Of a stretch of DNA of 64,000 nt, positions 1-5,503 are shown one piece after another (positions within the stretch are counted from its first letter, which is position 1; every line of letters begins with the position of its first letter). The notes beneath the pieces were generated by a model, which saw only the letters and a list, made by a program, of their open reading frames with translations, was not told the origin of the DNA and searched no databases. Position numbers and translations under genes: made by a program. The DNA is from a virus. The stretch is taken from positions 141,559-205,558 of the IMG/VR virus record IMGVR_UViG_3300034198_017033; one strand, given 5' to 3'.

Positions 1-873
1 TTTATTAAAATAACCGTTAATTATTTCATATGCGGGAAAAATACCTTTACCTCTAGCTTTTTCGTTATTTAAAGCAGACGTGAAATAATTCCAAAATGAA
101 GGTGCTTTATAAAAAGCTTTCTTTAAATTAGGGTCGTTTATGATTTCTTTATAATACTTATTAAATAAATCATTATAATAATCAGGGTTAATTTTATTTT
201 TATTTTTTTCTATGTTAATCTCTTCAAATTTTATAATTTCTTCAATTTGATTATCACCATCATTTTTAATAATTGTCATTTCTTTATTTTTATCATCTAT
301 ATTTTTAATAACAACATCAAAATTATCTTGGTCTTTACCATAAACATCATCACCTTCAATAGAAGTTATTGTAATAGAATAAGTTTCATCATTTTGATTT
401 TTAACTGTTATTACATTATTAACTTCTAAACCACTTAAATTTTTAGATTGATTATTTTGTTGTTGATTTACATTTATGTTGTTATTTGACTGATTATTTG
501 TTGGTTTAGTAATATTTTCTGGAGCGACAAATAAATCATTATCTCTCCAAATATTCATATCTTTAACATAAACTTTTTTAGGTATGTATTTTTTAGCAAC
601 ATCATCAAATTGATGATAAGTTAAAAAATCGTTTTTTTCGTTGAATTCACCAATCCTTAACATTATTTTTTCATTTTTTGGACCATAAGCTAAAATTTCA
701 TTATTAGGTATGTTTACGCTAGTGATTTTTAAATTTACGTTTTGATTATTTTTTAACGTAAAACTTAAAATATCACCATTCTTAATGTATTTAAAATCAT
801 TATTTATGTCTTCCAATAAAAATTTAGTTAACTTAAGATATTGTGTTTCAGTTAAAATTATTTTCTTTTTCAT
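1..873 (-). CDS. Leader-bearing virion-type protein, 3' end off the window
   Basis: Open from the ATG at 871-873 to the window edge, so the C terminus is missing (291 codons visible). The N terminus MKKKIILTETQYLKL closely resembles that of the 123-residue protein at 5053-5424 (MKLIITETQYNRL). A Q/N-rich linker lies at about residues 110-135, and a more ordered segment with W and F residues lies near the visible end. I do not recognise the family. The recurring N-terminal motif and the late-type motif at 880-896 suggest a structural or packaged protein made late. The ILTE/TETQ segment carries an (I/L)-x-E site of the type cut by T4 prohead protease. The function is unknown; the reading frame is certain. 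Confidence 0.75.
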   Translation of the reverse strand, partial: MKKKIILTETQYLKLTKFLLEDINNDFKYIKNGDILSFTLKNNQNVNLKITSVNIPNNEILAYGPKNEKIMLRIGEFNEKNDFLTYHQFDDVAKKYIPKKVYVKDMNIWRDNDLFVAPENITKPTNNQSNNNINVNQQQNNQSKNLSGLEVNNVITVKNQNDETYSITITSIEGDDVYGKDQDNFDVVIKNIDDKNKEMTIIKNDGDNQIEEIIKFEEINIEKNKNKINPDYYNDLFNKYYKEIINDPNLKKAFYKAPSFWNYFTSALNNEKARGKGIFPAYEIINGYFNK

Positions 874-879
874 GATAAG

Positions 880-896
880 TTTTATTTATAAATATC
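880..896 (-). promoter_or_regulatory. Candidate late promoter motif (GATATTTATAAATAAAA)
   Basis: On the minus strand GATATTTATAAATAAAA ends 6 nt before the ATG of the gene at 1-873. It belongs to the recurring ATATTTATA(A/T)(T/A)AAAA set found before structural genes in this window. Confidence 0.55.
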
Positions 897-904
897 TTAT
901 AAAT

Positions 905-928
905 TAAAAATCCCCAAAATGGGGATTA
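905..928 (-). terminator. Rho-independent terminator
   Basis: On the minus strand AATCCCC-ATTTT-GGGGATT is followed by TTTTAATTT. It lies directly after the stop of the gene at 930-1172 and ends the minus-strand tail operon. Confidence 0.7.
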
Positions 929-929
929 A

Positions 930-1172
930 TTAATTTAATGGGATTTCTCCAGATTTCATTTTTGATTTTAAAGCATCTCCAGATATTTTTGTTTTTCTAG
1001 AACCCTTAGCGTTTGAATTTGTTGTACCCGCATTATCTTCAATGTATTGTTGCTGTTTTTCATGTTGGTTTAATAATAAATTAATAAAAAACCTTCTTTC
1101 ATACACTGGCATTGACATTACGTCAATATAAGGTGTTTTCAATTGTTGCATAACGATAAAAGTTTCTTCCAA
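930..1172 (-). CDS. Tail-assembly chaperone-like second frame
   Basis: An 80-residue frame with the motif MPVYERRFFINLLL, typical of small partner proteins of phage tail or baseplate assembly. The only start codons in frame are TTG (1170-1172) and an ATG at 1149-1151, with no recognisable ribosome site. The frame is open further upstream to a TAA at 1236-1238, and that stretch reads DFFGLTSEYKPIVLEETF, which looks like the conserved beginning of the same domain. The natural product is therefore probably made by a ribosomal shift from the overlapping 421-codon gene at 1183-2448 (see 1203-1209), as with lambda G/GT. If initiated independently the protein would lack its conserved N-terminal part. 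The role in tail assembly is inferred from motif and position. Confidence 0.6.
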   Translation of the reverse strand: MEETFIVMQQLKTPYIDVMSMPVYERRFFINLLLNQHEKQQQYIEDNAGTTNSNAKGSRKTKISGDALKSKMKSGEIPLN

Positions 1173-1182
1173 AACAATTGGT

Positions 1183-2448
1183 TTATACTCGGAAGTCAGG
1201 CCAAAAAAATCTGACGTTAAGGGGAAGAAAGGTTTTTATGGACCCACCTCCAGGAGTCCCAACCTCAATATCTAAATCAATACCAGTCTCAATGGATTCA
1301 ACAAATTTATTGAATTCTTTTGAATCTTGTATTCTCATATAATTAACAAAATCTCTAATCATAGTTTTATTGGTATCACCATTAACTTCAATAATCATTT
1401 TTTCTAATTTGTAAGTATTCGCGTTGTTAACTAAAATATTGTTTTCCCTATCTCTCTCTAACATTTCTTCAATATTATCAATATCACCACATGTTAATAA
1501 TTTAAATCTAACATTTGCTTTGCTTAAAGGCATTGTAAAATTAAATAAACCATCTTCATCTGGTTCAACGTTTAAATCAATTGTTTTAAGTTCATTTAAA
1601 TTTATTTCCGTTTCAAAAGCTTCGTCGTTTTCATCCAATAAAGTAACTGGATACATTTCACCATAAGCTGTCGCTCTAAGCCAAAGCATGATTGCGTTAC
1701 GGTCCCCTGGTAATAAATCTTTATAACGTAATTCAGGTTCTAATAATTTTCTGTTTATAAGAATTTCTAAAAACTCACCACTTTTTAATAAATTAGGGCT
1801 AGTAAGGATATTTTCATCAGCCGTTGTCATATAAGCTAATCTTACATTTTGTTTTTTATTTCTATATAATTTACCCTTAGAAGGTAAAGGAATAACATCA
1901 AAAGGTGCGTTATAATTTGGTTGACTCAATTCTAATATGTATGGGTCTATTGCTTGTTGTGATGTATAAGTAGTCTTATCTTTAATAACAGGACTACTAG
2001 GTTGTGGTTGATAACTTGGTTTATTTTCCATTGTTTGTTGTTCGTAATATTCTTTATTTCTATCCATAGCTTCTTGAGATAAACGTTGATAGTTCTGAGT
2101 TTGTTGTAAATTATTTTTTAACTGCTCATCTCTAAGTCTAATTTGTTCTTCGTTGTTGTCTTTTTTAGTTGGTTGTTGAAATACTCTAGAATTGGTTTTT
2201 TCTGATAATGAAGGGTCTTTAACAACGCCAATGTCTTGTCTTTGTTTTAATTGAGCTTCAGTTCTATATCTCATTTGTTCAATCGCACTCATATGTTCAT
2301 AAGGTGTGTCTGTTTGCATTTGAGACGAATAAATTTCGTTAGTAACCATCATCTTTTCAGCTTCATACGCTGCAAGTTTTTCAGCTTCGGTTAAATTAGG
2401 TTTTTGTGGTTGATTGCTTGGGAAAACATTTGGTTTAATATCTGACAT
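1183..2448 (-). CDS. T4 gp26-like baseplate/tail assembly protein
   Basis: A 421-residue protein. Residues 1-165 are Q/E/K-rich and probably extended or coiled. From about residue 170 there is a globular domain beginning with LPSKGKLYRNK and containing AYMTTADENILTSPNL, a pattern of the T4_baseplate (gp26-type) family. Family members act in baseplate hub or tail assembly. It is followed by, and overlaps, a small ERRFFI-domain frame, an arrangement reminiscent of paired tail chaperones joined by frameshifting. The last 20 codons in the zero frame (KTFLPLNVRFFWPDFRV) look unlike a conserved domain, which fits a gene whose functional continuation lies in the other frame. It starts at the ATG at 2446-2448. 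Confidence 0.65.
   Translation of the reverse strand: MSDIKPNVFPSNQPQKPNLTEAEKLAAYEAEKMMVTNEIYSSQMQTDTPYEHMSAIEQMRYRTEAQLKQRQDIGVVKDPSLSEKTNSRVFQQPTKKDNNEEQIRLRDEQLKNNLQQTQNYQRLSQEAMDRNKEYYEQQTMENKPSYQPQPSSPVIKDKTTYTSQQAIDPYILELSQPNYNAPFDVIPLPSKGKLYRNKKQNVRLAYMTTADENILTSPNLLKSGEFLEILINRKLLEPELRYKDLLPGDRNAIMLWLRATAYGEMYPVTLLDENDEAFETEINLNELKTIDLNVEPDEDGLFNFTMPLSKANVRFKLLTCGDIDNIEEMLERDRENNILVNNANTYKLEKMIIEVNGDTNKTMIRDFVNYMRIQDSKEFNKFVESIETGIDLDIEVGTPGGGSIKTFLPLNVRFFWPDFRV
1203..1209 (-). other. Candidate ribosomal frameshift site (T7 run)
   Basis: On the minus strand the 3' end of the 421-codon gene reads C AGA TTT TTT TGG. Slipping by +1 (or -2) in the run of seven T gives GAT TTT TTT GGC and enters the frame of the ERRFFI-domain ORF, 18-20 nt before the zero-frame stop at 1183-1185. 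The shift would fuse the two products. The direction and position within the run cannot be resolved by reading alone. Confidence 0.5.
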
Positions 2449-2455
2449 ACTTTAT

Positions 2456-3151
2456 TTATTTTAATTCTAATTTACCAATATTAATTGATAAGATAATATT
2501 ATTTATTTCTTTAGATTTATAATCTAAATCACCAAAACTAAGATAAGTTAAATTACAATGACTTAATTCAAATCTATCGATTACAACACCAGTTGGGTCT
2601 AACTCTTCAATATAAAATGAGAATTTTTTTTGGGTTTCTAAATAATTTAATAGGTTTTTATTTTTATTTTGTATTTTGTCATAAAATTCAATGTTTATTT
2701 GAGAACAATTTTTTTCATAACCATAAGTTAACCCTAAAATTTTTTTTGGTTTTAAAATAACTGTAGGTCTGTTTATATTTTTAACATCCCATATATCAAT
2801 ACCAAATTCTTTTGGTAAATGAACTAAAAACCTATTTTTTAATTTAGGTTCTTTAATATTAGGATTTATCATTTTAGGTGTTTCTAACAAAGGATTTTTA
2901 TTACCAGTTAACTTTTCATAATAAGGATTTGGTTCACCTGTTTTAGGGTCATACATAGGAACCTCATTTTTCCTTTTATCTAAATATTCATTAATTGATT
3001 TAGGATAATCACCTTTAATACTTTTCGCATCCTCATGTCTATTCCCAATAGGTGGTGTTTTTTTTAAATAACTTTTAACACCATTTAAATGTTTAATCTC
3101 TAAGGTGTCTCCACTTAAAATTTCTTTTTTATTTTTAACTTGTTTATTCAT
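2456..3151 (-). CDS. Second gp19-type tail tube protein with N-terminal extension
   Basis: 231 residues. From about residue 104 it aligns by eye with the tail tube protein at 4453-4941: KNRFLVHLPKEFGI versus KNRWLITFPADLGI, then DPTGVVID at 185-192 (DPTGVVIE at 115-122 in the tube protein) and LSFGDLD versus VGFGDLS. Residues 1-100 are a basic, low-complexity extension absent from the tube protein. In T4 the tube initiators gp48 and gp54 are structurally tube-like, so a role at the baseplate-tube junction is plausible but inferred. It sits downstream of its own AT-rich motif (3161-3179) and just upstream of the gp26-like gene. Confidence 0.65.
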   Translation of the reverse strand: MNKQVKNKKEILSGDTLEIKHLNGVKSYLKKTPPIGNRHEDAKSIKGDYPKSINEYLDKRKNEVPMYDPKTGEPNPYYEKLTGNKNPLLETPKMINPNIKEPKLKNRFLVHLPKEFGIDIWDVKNINRPTVILKPKKILGLTYGYEKNCSQINIEFYDKIQNKNKNLLNYLETQKKFSFYIEELDPTGVVIDRFELSHCNLTYLSFGDLDYKSKEINNIILSINIGKLELK

Positions 3152-3160
3152 TTTAAAACT

Positions 3161-3179
3161 ATTTAAAAATAAATATAAG
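3161..3179 (-). promoter_or_regulatory. Candidate late promoter motif (variant)
   Basis: The minus strand reads CTTATATTTATTTTTAAAT, 9 nt before the start of the gene at 2456-3151. It is a weaker match to the ATATTTATAATAAAA set. Confidence 0.35.
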
Positions 3180-3204
3180 AAAGTTAATTTTTTTGTAAAT
3201 AAAA

Positions 3205-3245
3205 AATGAGCTGATTAAATTAAATTAAATAATCAACTCATTTTA
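3205..3245 (-). terminator. Hairpin terminator
   Basis: AAAATGAGCTGATTA and TAATCAACTCATTTT are complementary with one mismatch and flank an AT-rich loop. It lies just after the stop of the gene at 3262-3678. The A/T tracts on both sides could make it work in either direction. Confidence 0.6.
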
Positions 3246-3261
3246 TTTTAGTTTGTTATTA

Positions 3262-3678
3262 TTATTCTAAACCACCTTGACTTTTTATATGATTTACCAT
3301 ATCACTAGTATCACCAATAGGGCTTTCAGTACCAAATGACCTACCAATCATACTATAGGTTTGACCAAACGATTGTAATTTAGGTATATTTGTATTTTTT
3401 AATTTTTCAGCCATGGTTAAATACATTTGTTTTTTAATTTCTGGTTCAGCACCATGAACACTAAGTGTTTTTTTCATTAAATCATATATTTTAGCATCAA
3501 CCATACCTAAATCTTTATCGTTATCATAAGCATAAATATAATCTTTTAATAAATCATTGGTTACCCCATCAACATCTGTTATAGGACCTTCGTTAATCAA
3601 ACCTTTAGTCACCAAATATCTTTGTTCTGCTAATATATTTGCTTTTTTTAAATTTATTTTTTTATCAAATCTTCTCAT
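3262..3678 (-). CDS. Leader-bearing small virion-type protein
   Basis: 138 residues, no family recognised. The N terminus MRRFDKKINLKKANILAEQRYL resembles that of the next gene upstream (MRKLDKLKNIRKVNLLIEQRYL): a basic amphipathic stretch, then an (I/L)-x-E site followed by QRYL. The rest is mixed helical sequence (DLLKDYIYAYDND, MYLTMAEKLKNT) ending in GGLE. The shared N terminus with an ADP-ribosyltransferase-like neighbour suggests both are directed to the same place, possibly the capsid interior. No membrane segment is seen. It lies 8 nt downstream of the ART-like gene and is probably cotranscribed with it. Confidence 0.65.
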   Translation of the reverse strand: MRRFDKKINLKKANILAEQRYLVTKGLINEGPITDVDGVTNDLLKDYIYAYDNDKDLGMVDAKIYDLMKKTLSVHGAEPEIKKQMYLTMAEKLKNTNIPKLQSFGQTYSMIGRSFGTESPIGDTSDMVNHIKSQGGLE

Positions 3679-3686
3679 AGTTTTAT

Positions 3687-4352
3687 TTAATTATTTATTT
3701 TTATATTTTTTAAATTAGGTTTAGTGTTAAATAAATCTTCAACACCATCTTTTATTTCATTATTTAATTGGTTATTTTTATTTGCTTCAACGTATTTTTT
3801 AAAAGATAATATGTCTTTTTCATCACCCAAAATATGTATATTTTCTAAATATAAAGCAACATAAACTATATCTGAACCATAATAATCAATAATAGTATCA
3901 TACCCTTCTTTTCTAATGTATTGGTTGATAAAACCACTCAAAGAATCCCTATGGTGATAATCTGGACTATCTTTTAACTTATTTGCTAATTTACTCCATT
4001 CTTGTTTAAGTAATATATTATTAAACGCCATACTAGAATTTATCTTAACAAATATCGTATTATCACCAAACTCACCAACACTATATTTGTGGTTTCTATC
4101 AAAAAAATATACACCTGAACCATATGTTCCATCCTGAGATACCCTAAAAGACCCACCTTCAAGTTCTTTAGACTTTGTTCCATGGTATAGTATTTTTTTA
4201 ATATCAGAATTAGGGAAAATAGTATCTAAATAACCAGAGTATAACTGTTTAAGTCTAACTTCATTCTCACCACCATTAAATTCACTCAAATATCGTTGTT
4301 CTATTAATAAATTAACTTTTCTAATATTTTTTAGTTTATCTAATTTTCGCAT
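3687..4352 (-). CDS. ADP-ribosyltransferase-like protein with N-terminal leader
   Basis: 221 residues from the ATG at 4350-4352; a longer frame begins at 4394 but the late-type motif at 4358-4373 falls inside it, so the inner start is preferred. Residues 1-22 are a basic leader ending LLIEQRYL. The body has ART-fold signatures: ILYHGTK at about 54-60 (the H of an H-Y-x type site), GSGVYFF at 78-84, GYDTIIDYYGSDIVYVAL at 150-167 where families carry the third conserved motif, and ENIHIL after it. Such enzymes transfer ADP-ribose from NAD to proteins. In T4 the packaged Alt enzyme does this to host RNA polymerase on injection. The ART assignment is by motif; the third catalytic residue is not clear, and activity and target are unknown. 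Confidence 0.55.
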   Translation of the reverse strand: MRKLDKLKNIRKVNLLIEQRYLSEFNGGENEVRLKQLYSGYLDTIFPNSDIKKILYHGTKSKELEGGSFRVSQDGTYGSGVYFFDRNHKYSVGEFGDNTIFVKINSSMAFNNILLKQEWSKLANKLKDSPDYHHRDSLSGFINQYIRKEGYDTIIDYYGSDIVYVALYLENIHILGDEKDILSFKKYVEANKNNQLNNEIKDGVEDLFNTKPNLKNIKINN

Positions 4353-4357
4353 TTTTA

Positions 4358-4373
4358 TTTTATTATAAATATT
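4358..4373 (-). promoter_or_regulatory. Candidate late promoter motif
   Basis: The minus strand reads AATATTTATAATAAAA, ending 5 nt before the ATG of the ART-like gene. This is a full match to the recurring motif. Confidence 0.6.
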
Positions 4374-4385
4374 ACTATAAAATAA

Positions 4386-4411
4386 AAAAACCACCTAAAA
4401 AGATGGTTTTT
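4386..4411 (-). terminator. Rho-independent terminator of the tail tube gene
   Basis: The minus strand reads AAAAACCATCT-TTTT-AGGTGGTTTTTT, a hairpin with one mismatch and a T tract, 40 nt after the tail tube stop. Confidence 0.65.
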
Positions 4412-4452
4412 ATATTTATTTTTTATGGGTTAGGATAATATATTTTTAAATA

Positions 4453-4941
4453 TTAGAATAATAAGATTGCTCTATCAAACCTAAGAGTTGCTGTAATCTC
4501 AGCGATACCATCATCCTCAAATGATAAATCACCAAATCCTACATTTGTAAGCATAGTTCCATCTAATAACCATTTCTCGATAACAACACCTGTCGGGTCA
4601 AGCATTTCTAACTCAACTGGTCTTTTATAACCAGCAGCGTAACCTTGACGACCTGTGATTGATTCAGAGTGAAGACGAACCCATTCCATAATTGCTTGAG
4701 TAGCAGAAGGACCAATTGGGTCACGGAATGTAACGTCAATTGCTTCCCAAGTAAATCTACCAATAACCCATGTAGATGTGTTTAGGAAAGGAATCTCAAC
4801 CTCATTTTGTGTTATTGAAGGTCTAGATGCTGAAGATAACCACCATTGTTGGATACCTAAGTCAGCTGGAAATGTAATTAACCAACGATTCTTTTTCTTA
4901 GGCTCGTATGGTAGGGGCATTTTCATTAATAAATCAGCCAT
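4453..4941 (-). CDS. gp19: Tail tube protein (T4 gp19-like)
   Basis: 162 residues, the usual length for gp19. It polymerises into the inner tube of the contractile tail. Recognisable signatures are KNRWLITFPADLGI (17-30), RFTWEAIDVTFRDPIGPSA (62-80), DPTGVVIEKWLLDG (115-128) and GFGDLSFEDD. Codon use is less AT-rich than in neighbours, as expected of an abundant structural protein. It is a single-gene unit: a late-type motif lies 56 nt upstream (4997-5013) and a hairpin terminator follows. It is separated from the sheath gene by one small leader-bearing gene. Confidence 0.9.
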   Translation of the reverse strand: MADLLMKMPLPYEPKKKNRWLITFPADLGIQQWWLSSASRPSITQNEVEIPFLNTSTWVIGRFTWEAIDVTFRDPIGPSATQAIMEWVRLHSESITGRQGYAAGYKRPVELEMLDPTGVVIEKWLLDGTMLTNVGFGDLSFEDDGIAEITATLRFDRAILLF

Positions 4942-4996
4942 AATTTTTGTTTTTTTTAAGATATGTATTAGTACCTTTTTTTTGGTAATAAATTAT

Positions 4997-5013
4997 TATT
5001 TAATTATAAATAT
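4997..5013 (-). promoter_or_regulatory. Candidate late promoter motif for the tail tube gene
   Basis: The minus strand reads GATATTTATAATTAAAT, about 55 nt before the tail tube ATG, so this copy would leave a normal-length leader. Confidence 0.5.
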
Positions 5014-5052
5014 CATGAAAGAAAAAAAATTGAAGAAAAAATAAAAATTATT

Positions 5053-5424
5053 TTATTTTCTAAGTATTTTATTTAACACGGTATCCAAATTTAATGTTTT
5101 ATCCTTTGAATATTTGTTAAAATTTGTAACGATTGATTCAATATTATCATGTAGTTTTTTATCTGAATCAACCATACCTTTATTCCCCAAATCATCGATA
5201 ATTTTATTCTTCTCATTAACATTTGTCATAATTGAATAAATCTTAGATAATACTTCTTGGTTATCTAACGCTCTATCAGCTAAAAAACCGTTTTGACCTT
5301 TCATTGGTAATCCAATTAATTTTCCGAACGCCAATATGGTGTCATTATCAAAATTGAATGATACTTCTTTTTCTTCGTTTAAAAAAAGTCTATTGTATTG
5401 TGTTTCTGTAATTATAAGCTTCAT
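5053..5424 (-). CDS. Leader-bearing small virion-type protein
   Basis: 123 residues, no family recognised. It begins MKLIITETQYNRLFLNEEKE, the same N-terminal motif as the gene at 1-873, with (I/L)-x-E sites at ITE and further on. The remainder is charged and helical (NKIIDDLGNKGMVDSDKKL). It lies between sheath and tube genes with its own late-type motif (5432-5450). Position and leader suggest a virion or packaged protein; the function is unknown. Confidence 0.65.
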   Translation of the reverse strand: MKLIITETQYNRLFLNEEKEVSFNFDNDTILAFGKLIGLPMKGQNGFLADRALDNQEVLSKIYSIMTNVNEKNKIIDDLGNKGMVDSDKKLHDNIESIVTNFNKYSKDKTLNLDTVLNKILRK

Positions 5425-5431
5425 AATAGTT

Positions 5432-5450
5432 GTTTAACATAAATATCTTA
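5432..5450 (-). promoter_or_regulatory. Candidate late promoter motif (variant)
   Basis: The minus strand reads TAAGATATTTATGTTAAAC, ending 7 nt before the ATG at 5422-5424. Confidence 0.45.
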
Positions 5451-5458
5451 TAAAACAA

Positions 5459-5486
5459 AAAAAGCTCCCACTAAGGAAGCCTTTTT
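5459..5486 (-). terminator. Rho-independent terminator after the sheath gene
   Basis: The minus strand reads AAAAAGGCTTCC-TTAGT-GGGAGCTTTTT, followed by further T. It lies about 20 nt after the sheath stop. Confidence 0.75.
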
Positions 5487-5503
5487 GTTTTGTTTATTTT
5501 TTA

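Noticed and set aside
247-429. Plus-strand ORF of 60 residues
   Set aside because: It is an I/F/N-rich antisense shadow of the minus-strand gene at 1-873.
4778-5044. Plus-strand ORF over the tail tube start
   Set aside because: Antisense to the conserved tube protein; the unique part is short and lysine-rich.
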